Assembly: GCA_964412845.1 (NCBI GenBank)
Contig: CAYPQM010000099.1
Location: 1 to 25,636, forward strand
Direction of reading: 5' to 3'
From: JAWWPY01 sp964412845
GTDB taxonomy: Bacteria; Actinomycetota; Actinomycetes; Streptosporangiales; Streptosporangiaceae
DNA length: 25,636 nt
Shown: piece after piece, positions 14,567-21,675 of the stretch
How the letters are laid out: every line of letters starts with the position of its first letter
Position numbering within the stretch: position 1 is the stretch's first letter
The notes under the pieces: model-generated
What the model was told of the DNA's origin: nothing
Databases searched by the model: none
The model's input: only the letters and a program-made list of their open reading frames with translations
Made by a program: the position numbers and the translations under genes

Positions 14567-14929
14567 ATGCGACCAGCCGGGCTTCACCACGTCTCCATCA
14601 ACGTCAGCGACGTCCCCGCGGCACTCGACTTCTATACCCGGGTGCTCGGCCTGGCCGAGCGCACCGACCGCCCCGATTTCAGTTTCGGCGGGGCGTGGCT
14701 CGATGCGGGGGGCCAGCAGGTGCACCTCATCGAGGCTGACGTCCCGCCCTCGCTGGGCCAGCACTTCGCCCTGGCCGTCACCGATCTGGACGCCGCCGTG
14801 GCGGAACTGCGCGGCTGCGGCCTGGCCGTCACCGAGCCGGTCACCGTGGGCCGGGGTCGTCAGGCCTTCCTGGATGATCCGGCCGGGAACCGTGTCGAAC
14901 TACAGGAACCACTGGTCTCGCCGGGCTGA
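14567..14929 (+). CDS. VOC-superfamily (glyoxalase/bleomycin-resistance fold) protein
   Basis: A 120-residue vicinal-oxygen-chelate protein of two beta-alpha-beta-beta-beta modules. Module 1 runs GLHHVSINVSDVPAALDFYT to QVHLIEAD, and module 2 runs GQHFALAVTDLDAAVAELR to FLDDPAGNRVELQE. The four positions that usually hold metal are filled by H8, E56, H66 and E111, so a metal-dependent lyase, dioxygenase or glyoxalase-like activity is possible. Length is normal for single-chain dimeric members. ATG 14567 has TGAGGTC directly upstream. No thiol-dependent partner gene is adjacent. Family is certain; reaction is unknown. Confidence 0.92.
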   Translation: MRPAGLHHVSINVSDVPAALDFYTRVLGLAERTDRPDFSFGGAWLDAGGQQVHLIEADVPPSLGQHFALAVTDLDAAVAELRGCGLAVTEPVTVGRGRQAFLDDPAGNRVELQEPLVSPG

Positions 14930-14950
14930 GGCCGTCTCACCCCGGGCCAG

Positions 14951-14970
14951 GCCGGTTCGCTCCGACCGGC
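14951..14970. terminator. Small hairpin between VOC and ferredoxin genes
   Basis: GCCGGT (14951-14956) and ACCGGC (14965-14970) form a 6-bp stem with an 8-base loop in the 47-bp space between the convergent stops. It is a weak terminator candidate for both genes. Confidence 0.4.
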
Positions 14971-14976
14971 GCAGGT

Positions 14977-15168
14977 TCACTCCTGGAGGCGCAGGGCGGT
15001 CTTCGGGCAGGACCCGACCGCGCGCCTGGCCACGTCGGCCAGCGGGGCCGGCACCTCGGGCAGCAGGATGTGCAGATGGTCCTCATCGTCGAGATCGAAG
15101 ACCTCCGGTGCGATGCCGGCACAGATCCCGTTGGCCTCGCAGAGATCGTGATCGACGGTGACCCTCAT
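14977..15168 (-). CDS. Ferredoxin, single [3Fe-4S]-type (P450-partner family)
   Basis: A 63-residue acidic ferredoxin. Cysteines C10 and C16 (DLCEANGICAG) and C54-Pro (VGSCPKTAL) bind the cluster. The place of the second cysteine of a [4Fe-4S] motif (CxxCxxC) is taken by Ala/Asn, as in actinomycete [3Fe-4S] ferredoxins that donate electrons to cytochromes P450. MRVTVDHDLC is the standard start; ATG 15168 is preceded by an excellent GGAGGAGG site. No P450 or ferredoxin reductase is in the window, so its partner is elsewhere. It is divergent from the methyltransferase at 15237 across 68 bp, which must carry both promoters. Confidence 0.94.
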   Translation of the reverse strand: MRVTVDHDLCEANGICAGIAPEVFDLDDEDHLHILLPEVPAPLADVARRAVGSCPKTALRLQE

Positions 15169-15236
15169 CGGGGAACCTCCTCCATTCCAGCAGTAGTAGA
15201 GCATTCTCCGGCATCGCCGGGGAGAACGGGACACAC

Positions 15237-15923
15237 GTGAACGACACACTGCCGATGGGCATAGTGCCGGCGCAGGCAGCGTCGATGCCCGCCGGGCTGC
15301 AGCGGATAGCGGAGGCGGCTAAGGGCTTCATGCCGCCCGCCGAGGGCCTGGCCCTGCATCGGGCCGCCGCCGCCTACGCGCACCGGGGTCCCGTCCTGGA
15401 AGTCGGGACCTACTGCGGGAAGTCCACGATCTACCTGGCGGCCGCCGCGCGGCTGGTCGGCCAGGTGGTGGTCACAGTGGACCATCACCACGGGTCGGAG
15501 GAGAACCAGCCCGGCTGGGAGTACCACGATCCGTCCCTGGTCGATCAGCGCACCGGGCGGCTGGACACGCTGCCGCAGTTCCGGGCCACGATGGCGGAGG
15601 CGGGCCTGGACGATGTGGTGATCGCGGTGGTGGGCAGGTCGGCGGACGTGGCGCGGCTGTGGCGGGCACCGCTGGGCATGCTGTTCATCGACGGCGGGCA
15701 CACGGAGGCCGCCGCGCAGGCCGACTACGAAGGGTGGGCTCCCTGGGTGCTGCCCGGCGGAGCGCTCGCCATCCACGATGTGTTCCCTGACCCGGCGGAC
15801 GGCGGCCGCCCGCCATACGAGATCTACCGGCGCGCCCTGAAGTCGGGCGCGTTCACCGAGCGGGCCGTCCACGGGTCGCTGCGCGTGCTGGAGCGCACTG
15901 GCACTGGCACCGGCATCGGCTGA
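15237..15923 (+). CDS. Class I SAM-dependent methyltransferase (Methyltransf_24 type)
   Basis: A 228-residue methyltransferase-like protein. The SAM-binding loop is VLEVGTYCGKSTIYLA (residues 53-68), with the acidic end of strand 2 at VDHHH (81-85). MLFIDGGHTEAAAQADYEGW and LPGGALAIHDVFPDP supply the later acidic motif and strand 5. The FIDGxH signature and compact size fit the Methyltransf_24 group associated with sugar or natural-product O-methylation. The C-terminus ends in a Gly/Thr run (TGTGTGIG) encoded by a short repeat, and its stop lies inside a 19-bp tandem repeat. It starts at GTG 15237. It faces the toroid-methyltransferase-glycosyltransferase operon tail to tail and is a likely member of the same pathway, which is inference from proximity. 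Confidence 0.85.
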   Translation: MNDTLPMGIVPAQAASMPAGLQRIAEAAKGFMPPAEGLALHRAAAAYAHRGPVLEVGTYCGKSTIYLAAAARLVGQVVVTVDHHHGSEENQPGWEYHDPSLVDQRTGRLDTLPQFRATMAEAGLDDVVIAVVGRSADVARLWRAPLGMLFIDGGHTEAAAQADYEGWAPWVLPGGALAIHDVFPDPADGGRPPYEIYRRALKSGAFTERAVHGSLRVLERTGTGTGIG

Positions 15924-15977
15924 CCGGCCGCGTGCCGAGTGACCGGCCGCGTGCCGAGTCACCGGGCGCGTGCCGAG
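15921..15977. repeat. 19-bp tandem repeat, three copies, spanning two convergent stop codons
   Basis: TGACCGGCCGCGTGCCGAG occurs at 15921-15939, identically at 15940-15958, and with two changes at 15959-15977. The first copy supplies the TGA of the rightward methyltransferase. The third copy supplies, on the other strand, the TGA and the last codons of the leftward toroid gene. The intergenic space is therefore entirely repeat. Confidence 0.9.
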
Positions 15978-17143
15978 CGGCCGAATGCGCAGCCGCAGGC
16001 GGCATCGGCCGGGTAGCTGAGCCGCTCACCTGCCTCGGCGGCGGCGCCGGCCGCCCGGAACAGCCCGGCCCCCCCGGTCGCGTCGGCCAGCGCATCGGCG
16101 GCCAGGATCATCGCCGCCGCGGTCCAATTGCTCCGCTCGGCGGGGAAGTGGGCGTTGTTGTCGAACTGCCAGCCCGTCCAGTAGGCGCCGTCGGCATCTC
16201 TGAGATGCTGGATGTCTTCGTAGAGCCGCAGCGCACGGGGCCGGTCGCCGAGCGCGTCGAGCGCCATCACCAGCTCACACGTCTCCGCGCCGGTCACCCA
16301 GGGCTGATCACTGACGCAGCGCACGCCCAGGTCCGGCACGACGAACTCGGCCCAGCCCGCGTCGAGACGCTCCATTGCCGCCTGCCCGCGCACCGGCCCG
16401 GCCAGCACCGGGTAGTACCAGTCCATCGAGAACTCGCTCTTGTCGGCGAACGCCTCGGGATGGCAGGCCACCACGTGCCCGAGCCGGTCAGCGGCCAGTT
16501 CCCAGCCCGGCTGCGGCTCGCCCATGTGCTCAGCCAGCGAGATGGCGCAGCGCAGGCTCTGGTGCGTGCTTGAGCAGCCGGTCAGCAGCGCGTAGCTGGC
16601 CAGCGCGCCATCGGCCGCCCGCTTCCAGACGATCTCGCCGCGCGGCGTCTGCAGTCCGAGCGCGAACTCGATCGCCCGGCGTACCACGGGCCACATCTGG
16701 CGGACGAAATCCTCATCCCCGGTGACCAGGAACTCATGCCAGGTACCCACCGCCACGTACGCGACCTGGTTGCTCTCCGCCGCGCTGTCGGTGACCACGT
16801 CCCCGACGGTCTTCTTCGGCCACGAGCCGTCCGGGCGCTGGGTGACCCGCAGCCAGTCATAGGCCCGCCGGGCCGCCCCGGTGAGCCCGCAGGAGCTCAG
16901 CGCCATCGCGCACTCGACATGGTTCCACGCGTCGCAGTGCCCGTCCGGCCAGCCGATAGCGCCGGTTCGCTGCTGGCCGGCGGCGATGCGCTGGCCGGTG
17001 GCCAGGATTTCAGCGGCGGTCAGGATGCCGGGGACCGCGGGAATGCGGGGCGCCGTCGGCGGGCTGGAATGCGGGCTGGGCGGTCGGCTGGCCGGCTGGC
17101 TGGGCGGCGGCACGGCACCGCCCGGGATCTCAGCCTGCGGCAT
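15959..17143 (-). CDS. Alpha/alpha-toroid protein (annotated 'prenyltransferase'-like) of a glycan cluster
   Basis: A 394-residue protein made of repeated helical hairpins with QRPDGSW-like turns. Features are GHCDAWNHVECAMALSSCG (68-86), YDWLRVTQRPDGSWPKK (95-111), NQVAYVAVGTWHEFLVTGDEDF (125-146) and YWTGWQFDNNAHFPAERSNW toward the end. This is the (alpha/alpha)6 barrel shared by terpene cyclases, protein prenyltransferase beta subunits and several glycoside hydrolases. Genome pipelines often call such genes prenyltransferase, but no isoprenoid DDxxD motif is visible and a carbohydrate-active role fits the neighbours better. The first 40 residues are a Pro/Ser-rich, probably disordered leader with no clear signal peptide. 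Its start overlaps the upstream methyltransferase stop by 14 bp (GGAG site upstream), so it is the last gene of the glycosyltransferase-methyltransferase-toroid operon. Biochemical function is unproven. Confidence 0.8.
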   Translation of the reverse strand: MPQAEIPGGAVPPPSQPASRPPSPHSSPPTAPRIPAVPGILTAAEILATGQRIAAGQQRTGAIGWPDGHCDAWNHVECAMALSSCGLTGAARRAYDWLRVTQRPDGSWPKKTVGDVVTDSAAESNQVAYVAVGTWHEFLVTGDEDFVRQMWPVVRRAIEFALGLQTPRGEIVWKRAADGALASYALLTGCSSTHQSLRCAISLAEHMGEPQPGWELAADRLGHVVACHPEAFADKSEFSMDWYYPVLAGPVRGQAAMERLDAGWAEFVVPDLGVRCVSDQPWVTGAETCELVMALDALGDRPRALRLYEDIQHLRDADGAYWTGWQFDNNAHFPAERSNWTAAAMILAADALADATGGAGLFRAAGAAAEAGERLSYPADAACGCAFGRSARAR

Positions 17144-17897
17144 ACGCCTGCTCCGGTCGGCGCACCACCTGGTCCGCGCTGGGAGCCAGCGGTTTTTCCG
17201 CGTAGATGACCAGGCTCTTGCCGATCACCGGGTCGAGCGCCCGCTCCGCCAGCCGGGTGAGCGCCGGCCGCTTCATGATGTCCCAGACCAGCAGCTTGTG
17301 GTAGGCGCTGGCCAGCGGATGATCGTCGTCGTGCACGCCGACCGCGCATTTCAGCCACCAGTAGGGCGAGTGCAGCCCGTGCGCGTGGTGGTGGCCGCCG
17401 ACGCGCAGCCCGGCCGACCGGAGTTTCGCTTCGAGTTCGCCGCGGGTGTAGATGCGCACGTGCCCGCCCGGGACGTTGTGATAGTCGTCGGACAGGCTCC
17501 AGCAGATGCGTTCCGGCAGCCACGCGGGCACGGTGACCGCGGCGATCCCGCCGGGCCGCAGCACCCGCGCCACTTCCCGCATCGCCTGCTGGTCACCGGG
17601 GATGTGCTCAAGCACCTCGGCCGCGATCACCCGGTCGAAAGCACCGTCGGCGAACGGCATTGCGGTGGCGTCGCCGCGGACGACCCGCGCGCTGGCTCCC
17701 GGAGGTGCCTCGCCTGCCTCCCGCATCGCCGCGAGCATCGCGTCAACCTGCTTCAGCTCGGCACCGTCCGCGTCGAAGGCGACCACCCGGCCGCCGCGCC
17801 GCAGGGCCTCGAACGCGTGCCGTCCCGCGCCGCAGCCCATGTCCAGCACCCGGTCCCCAGAACTGACCGGCAGGCGATTGAAGTCGATGGTCAGCAG
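17130..17897 (-). CDS. Class I SAM-dependent methyltransferase (Methyltransf_11), probable CTG start
   Basis: A 255-residue methyltransferase if begun at CTG 17897. Motif I is VLDMGCGAGRHAFEALRRGG, motif II is VVAFDADGAEL, then VRGDATAMPFADGAFDRVIAAEVLEHIPG and VLRPGGIAAVTVP. A long C-terminal part (ICWSLSDDYHNVPGGHVRIYT, HSPYWWLKCAVGV, LLVWDIMKRPALTRLAERALDPVIGK) is characteristic of a conserved actinobacterial subgroup whose members begin MLTIDF. Here the same residues are present as LLTIDFNRLPVSSGD, but the first codon is CTG. The first ordinary start, GTG 17849, would delete that opening strand. A strong GGAGGGAG site lies 7 bases before the CTG. The gene overlaps the glycosyltransferase stop by 7 bp and the toroid start by 14 bp. 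The methyl acceptor is unknown, probably a sugar or lipid-linked glycan. Confidence 0.82.
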   Translation of the reverse strand: MLTIDFNRLPVSSGDRVLDMGCGAGRHAFEALRRGGRVVAFDADGAELKQVDAMLAAMREAGEAPPGASARVVRGDATAMPFADGAFDRVIAAEVLEHIPGDQQAMREVARVLRPGGIAAVTVPAWLPERICWSLSDDYHNVPGGHVRIYTRGELEAKLRSAGLRVGGHHHAHGLHSPYWWLKCAVGVHDDDHPLASAYHKLLVWDIMKRPALTRLAERALDPVIGKSLVIYAEKPLAPSADQVVRRPEQAYAAG

Positions 17898-19204
17898 GGC
17901 CCGGCTCCCTCCGGCGCAGGCCCTTCCGGCACGGAGCGTCCGGTCCCGGCACGGTGGGCGGCAGCCCGCGCGTCGGCGATCGCGCGGTGGTAGTGCTCGA
18001 CGGTGGCGCGGGCGACCGCGCTCCAGGTGAACCGCTCCTGAACCCGCTGCCAGGCGGCGGCGCTCAGCCGGGCGCGTTCCTCCGGCGAGTCGAGCAGGCG
18101 GCCCAGCACGGTGAAGAGTGCCTCGGCGTCGCCCGGCGTGACGAGCACGGCGGCATCGCCGGTGACCTCGGGCAGGGCGCCGGTGTCGCTGGCCACCAGG
18201 GGAGTCCCCGACGCCATGTGCTCCACGGCCGGCAGTGAGAACCCCTCGTACAGCGAGGGGACCACGGCGATCTCGGCGCTCGCGGTCAGGTCGGCGAGTT
18301 CGCTGTCACTGATCCCATGCACGAACCGAACCCGGTCGCCGAGGGCGAGGTCGGTGGCCAGCCGGTCGGTGGGGCCGCCCGGCGCCGGCTTGCCGACCAC
18401 GATCAGCTGCGCGTCGCGTTCGGCGGTAATTTTCCCGAACGCCTGCAACAGCGTGGCCACGCCCTTCAGCGGGGAGTCGGCGCTGGCCACCGCGACGATC
18501 CGGCCCGGCACCCGGGGCGCGGGACGGGGGTGGAACAGGCGGGTGTCCACGCCGAGCGGGATCACATGGACGCTGTCCGGCGCCACCTTGAAGTCGCGGC
18601 AGATGTCGGCCCGGGAGGACTGCGAGGCGGTCAGGATCGGCCCGACCCGGCGGGCGACCCGGGCCTGCATCCGGACGAAGCTGTACCAGCGCCACTTGGC
18701 CAGCTTGGACAGGCCCGTGGCGGCGGCTAGTTCGATCCGCCGGTCCACGCTGATCGGGTGGTGGATGCTGGTCACCAGGGGCAGCCCGGCGCTGGCCAGG
18801 CCGAGCATCCCGTAGGCGAGCACCTGGTTGTCGTGCACGAGGTCGAAGTCGGCGCGGCGGGCCCGCATGATGCGCAGCGCGCGCAGGCTGAACGTGAGCG
18901 GCTCGGGGAACGCGCCAGTGCGCATGAGGGTGAATTCCAGCGCGTCGATCCAGTCGCGGTACTCCGACGGGCGCGGCCACCGGAACGGGTCCTCGTCCCG
19001 GTACAGGTCGAGGCTCGGCACCGGGTGCAGCACCGGCCCGGGTTCAAGCTCGGGGTAGGGCTGGCCGGAGAAGACCTCGACATGGTGGCCGAGTGCGGCC
19101 AGTTCGCGGGACAGATGGCGGAGGTAGATGCCCTGGCCGCCGCAGTGCGGCTTGCTGCGGTAGGAGAGCAGCGCGACCCGGAGCGGGCGGTCCGTGGTCA
19201 TCAC
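17891..19204 (-). CDS. Glycosyltransferase family 4 (GT-B fold)
   Basis: A 437-residue GT4 enzyme. The N-terminal acceptor domain opens LRVALLSYRSKPHCGGQGIYLRHLSREL with the GGQG loop (22-25). FDLVHDNQVLAYGML and SIHHPISVD follow. The donor domain holds SVHVIPLGVDTRLF, the SADSPLKGVATLLQAF segment with a basic residue for the nucleotide phosphate, and the E-x7-E motif E320-E328 in YEGFSLPAVEHMASGTPLV. It transfers a sugar from a nucleotide donor with retention of configuration at the cytoplasmic face. The divergent GDP-mannose dehydratase suggests a GDP-sugar donor, which is inference. Start at GTG 19204 with AGGAGG nine bases upstream; the adjacent ATG 19201 is possible. It is the first gene of the operon with the methyltransferase and toroid protein. 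Confidence 0.92.
   Translation of the reverse strand: MMTTDRPLRVALLSYRSKPHCGGQGIYLRHLSRELAALGHHVEVFSGQPYPELEPGPVLHPVPSLDLYRDEDPFRWPRPSEYRDWIDALEFTLMRTGAFPEPLTFSLRALRIMRARRADFDLVHDNQVLAYGMLGLASAGLPLVTSIHHPISVDRRIELAAATGLSKLAKWRWYSFVRMQARVARRVGPILTASQSSRADICRDFKVAPDSVHVIPLGVDTRLFHPRPAPRVPGRIVAVASADSPLKGVATLLQAFGKITAERDAQLIVVGKPAPGGPTDRLATDLALGDRVRFVHGISDSELADLTASAEIAVVPSLYEGFSLPAVEHMASGTPLVASDTGALPEVTGDAAVLVTPGDAEALFTVLGRLLDSPEERARLSAAAWQRVQERFTWSAVARATVEHYHRAIADARAAAHRAGTGRSVPEGPAPEGAGPC
17905..17912 (-). promoter_or_regulatory. Ribosome binding site deciding a CTG start
   Basis: GGAGGGAG on the minus strand, seven bases before CTG 17897, inside the last codons of the glycosyltransferase gene. 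No comparable site precedes the downstream GTG at 17849. This spacing is the main DNA-level argument for a non-standard start. Confidence 0.65.
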
Positions 19205-19495
19205 GCAGGTCAGCCTCCTCGTCCGCGGCCGGCCATTCTGAGTGCCGATGCCTGCCCGCGTGGCCTGTTAGGCAGCGAACATTACCATCGGGTACGGGGG
19301 ATGCTGGGCACCGGGGAAAGCGCCCGGGCCGGCACTCCCACCAGCGCGGCGACCGGGCCGGCCCGCCGCCTGCATCCCGGGCTGGGCAGCAGCCCGGCAA
19401 TGCTCGGTAAGCTGCGGCGACGTACCTTGATTTCGCACGACGTGGCCGCATATGACCGGGCGATACGTGATTCGCGAGGACGGACGGAGATTCCG
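19205..19495. promoter_or_regulatory. Divergent regulatory region between glycosyltransferase and gmd
   Basis: No gene was seen. The region must hold promoters for both directions. A possible rightward promoter is TTGATT at 19427-19432 and TATGAC at 19451-19456, 18 bases apart. This would place transcription start about 30 bases before the CTG start of gmd and exclude longer gmd readings. GGAG at 19486-19489, six bases before that CTG, is the likely ribosome site. Confidence 0.4.
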
Positions 19496-20530
19496 CTGAC
19501 GAGGCGTGCACTGATCACTGGGATCACCGGGCAGGACGGCTCCTACCTCGCCGAGCATCTCGTGGGGCTCGGCTATGAGGTCTGGGGACTGGTCCGGGGC
19601 CAGTCCAATCCCCGGGTCCGGCGGGTCCGCGAGCTGCTCGGGGATGTCCGGCTGGTCCGCGGCGACCTGCTCGACCAGGGCAGCCTGATCTCCGCCGTCG
19701 AGCGCGTCCAGCCCGATGAGGTTTACAACCTGGCCGCGATCTCTTACGTGCCGATGTCCTGGCAGCAGGCGGAACTCACCGGCGAGGTGACCGGCCTGGG
19801 CGTGCTGCGCGTGCTGGAGGCGATCCGGGTGTGCAGCGGGATCAGTGGCTCACGCACGCCCGGCGGCGGCCAGATCCGGTTCTACCAGGCGTCGTCCTCG
19901 GAGATGTTCGGCAAGGTGCGCGAATCCCCGCAGACGGAACGCACCCCGTTCCATCCCCGCAGCCCGTACGGCGTGGCCAAGGCGTACGGGCACTTCCTCA
20001 CCCAGAACTACCGCGAGTCCTACGGCATGTACGCCGTCTCCGGGATCTTGTTCAATCACGAGTCGCCGCGCCGGGGCGCCGAGTTCGTCAGCCGCAAGGT
20101 GTCGCTTGGCGTGGCCCGGATCAAGCTCGGCTATGAGCGGCAGCTGCGGCTCGGCACCCTGTGGGCCAGCCGGGACTGGGGATTCGCGGGCGACTACGTG
20201 CGGGCCATGCAGCTGATGCTGGCGCAAAGCGAGCCGGACGATTTCGTGGTCGGCACCGGCGTCACGCATACCGTGGAGGAACTCGTCGTGCGGGCGTTCG
20301 GGGTGGCCGGGCTCGACTGGCGGGAGCACGTGGTCTGCGATGCCGCCTTCGTCCGGCCTGCCGAGGTGGACCAACTGTGCGCGGACCCGTCCCAGGCCGC
20401 CGAGCGGCTCGGCTGGGAGCCGAAGATCGGCTTTGACGAGCTGATCGCCATGATGGTCGAGTCTGACCTGGAACTGCTGTCCACCCCCGGCAGCCACGAG
20501 GACGACTCGTTCGGCCTGGAAGCCTGGTAG
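19496..20530 (+). CDS. gmd: GDP-mannose 4,6-dehydratase
   Basis: A 344-residue extended short-chain dehydrogenase that converts GDP-D-mannose to GDP-4-dehydro-6-deoxy-D-mannose, precursor of GDP-rhamnose, fucose and related deoxysugars. The NADP-binding loop is ALITGITGQDGSYLAEHL (5-22). EVYNLAAISYVPMSW follows. The catalytic set is S134/S135, E136 (QASSSEMFG) and Y158-x3-K162 (SPYGVAKAYGH). The family signature NHESPRRGAEFVSRKV is intact, as are LGTLWASRDWGFAGDYVRAM and VRPAEVDQLCADPS. Homologues start M-x-R-A-L-I-T-G; here the matching codon is CTG at 19496, with GGAG six bases upstream. Upstream in-frame GTG or ATG codons (about 19400-19440) would add a poorly conserved 20-33 residue leader. 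It is divergent from the glycosyltransferase operon and likely supplies its donor sugar. Confidence 0.92.
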   Translation: MTRRALITGITGQDGSYLAEHLVGLGYEVWGLVRGQSNPRVRRVRELLGDVRLVRGDLLDQGSLISAVERVQPDEVYNLAAISYVPMSWQQAELTGEVTGLGVLRVLEAIRVCSGISGSRTPGGGQIRFYQASSSEMFGKVRESPQTERTPFHPRSPYGVAKAYGHFLTQNYRESYGMYAVSGILFNHESPRRGAEFVSRKVSLGVARIKLGYERQLRLGTLWASRDWGFAGDYVRAMQLMLAQSEPDDFVVGTGVTHTVEELVVRAFGVAGLDWREHVVCDAAFVRPAEVDQLCADPSQAAERLGWEPKIGFDELIAMMVESDLELLSTPGSHEDDSFGLEAW

Positions 20531-20742
20531 CCGCCTGGGCGCTCAGCCTGCTGGCAGGTTCACCGCGGTGGGGCGCGATCCTCGGGTTGCTGCGCTCAGA
20601 GGAGCGAGTGATCGTCGGCGGCATGATCACCGGGCCGGTCTATGGCCTGCTGGGGCAGCGCTGGCGGGTCCGGCGGGAGTGGGCCAGCGTTCTGCCGATT
20701 CTGCCCGGTGCGGAATCCCGCTGTCCCCAGGCCGTCAGCTGA
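20527..20742 (+). pseudogene. Remnant of a small membrane-protein gene (unidentified)
   Basis: In a frame different from gmd, this stretch reads WGAILGLLRSEERVIVGGM then ITGPVYGLLGQRWRVRREW and ends PQAVS before a stop. Codon use is native, with hydrophobic and then Arg-rich residues as at a membrane boundary. It has no start codon with a ribosome site at its left end and begins where gmd ends; an internal ATG (20622) or GTG would give at most about 45 residues. It overlaps the 3' end of the convergent DUF347 gene. I read it as the decayed middle of a multi-pass membrane protein, perhaps DUF6518-like, but I am not sure of the family or even that it was coding. Confidence 0.35.
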
Positions 20743-21595
20743 GATCGTCGGGCGCGGGCCGGGCGGCCGGCCGGCCCGCCTCCCGGCGTGCCCCGGTGCC
20801 GGCCCGGTGCATGTGATGGACCCGCTGCACGTCCCGGCGGGTAATCGCCAGATAGCTGACCAGGCAGGCGATGAGGAGCGTCAGGACCAGGGCCACCTGC
20901 CCCGCGCCCCAGCCGAGGCCCCCCACGTCCGTGGGTTTGCCCATCCAGTCGGCGAATGACGCGCCGAGCGGCCTGGTCGCCACGTAGCCGAACCAGAAGG
21001 AGAAGACCGGATTCCAGCCGAACCGCCAGAACCCGATGGCCGGAACAGCGATCGCCGCGGCGAAGAGCAAGCCTGAGGCGAGGTACCCCAGGTGGAACGT
21101 GATCGCGGTCATGTCACCGAACGCTGTGCCCAGGGCGAAGGTCGCTACCACCGCGGCCCAGTAGAACGCCTCACGGCGAACGGTGTCGACGCTGTGGATC
21201 GACAGCGTCTGCTCGGTCTTCTGCCAGCTGGCGAACACGGCCAGCAGCACGACGCCGTAGAGAATGCTCGACGCGACGTACGGGACACCCAGGCCGACGT
21301 GCAGGACGTCGGCCGCCATGGTGCCGAACACCCCCACCATGACCACCGCCAGCCAGTATGTCCACGCTATATAGCGGTGCACGGAGAACTGCAGCACCAG
21401 CGCGCCGGTGAAGCAGGTGAAGCCGAGGAGGACGGCCGGTACCGGGCCGAGGGCGTGCACCAGGTAGTCGGACGTTGCTTCGCCCATGGCCGTGGACAGG
21501 GCCTTGACCACCCAGAAATAGATCGTGATCTCGGGTACCCGGAGGGCGCCGCGGCGGGTCAGTCGTGTGTGCAGCGTGCGACCGGTCATCGGCAT
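20735..21595 (-). CDS. COG4705 / DUF347-repeat membrane protein
   Basis: A 286-residue integral membrane protein with four DUF347-type repeats: VPEITIYFWVVKALSTAMGE, ASSILYGVVLLAVFASWQKT with TLSIHSV, REAFYWAAVVATFALGTAFGD, and NPVFSFWFGYVATRPLGASF. Seven to eight hydrophobic helices are visible, with conserved acidic, Arg and His residues inside the repeats, as expected of a transporter. The molecular function of the family is not established to my knowledge. The C-terminus (RAGTGARREAGRPAARP) is a positively charged cytoplasmic tail. ATG 21595 was chosen, with GAGAG upstream; ATG 21589 is possible. It is a single-gene unit, with about 80 bp separating it from the GNAT gene upstream. Confidence 0.88.
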   Translation of the reverse strand: MPMTGRTLHTRLTRRGALRVPEITIYFWVVKALSTAMGEATSDYLVHALGPVPAVLLGFTCFTGALVLQFSVHRYIAWTYWLAVVMVGVFGTMAADVLHVGLGVPYVASSILYGVVLLAVFASWQKTEQTLSIHSVDTVRREAFYWAAVVATFALGTAFGDMTAITFHLGYLASGLLFAAAIAVPAIGFWRFGWNPVFSFWFGYVATRPLGASFADWMGKPTDVGGLGWGAGQVALVLTLLIACLVSYLAITRRDVQRVHHMHRAGTGARREAGRPAARPAPDDLS

Positions 21596-21675
21596 AGTCT
21601 CTCGCGGAACGTGATGCTCTTTGTGCACGGCCACCGGGTCGGCGGCGTTTTTGCGTCGCCAGGTTCCGGCTGGTC

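Noticed and set aside
15959..15977. Tandem repeat considered as the start of a CRISPR-like array
   Set aside because: Copies are directly adjacent without spacers, and there are only three, so it is a simple tandem duplication.
18758..19495. Upstream extension of the gmd frame
   Set aside because: It reads antisense through the glycosyltransferase gene and then through non-conserved Arg/Gly-rich residues; gmd homology begins at the T-R-R-A-L-I-T-G segment.
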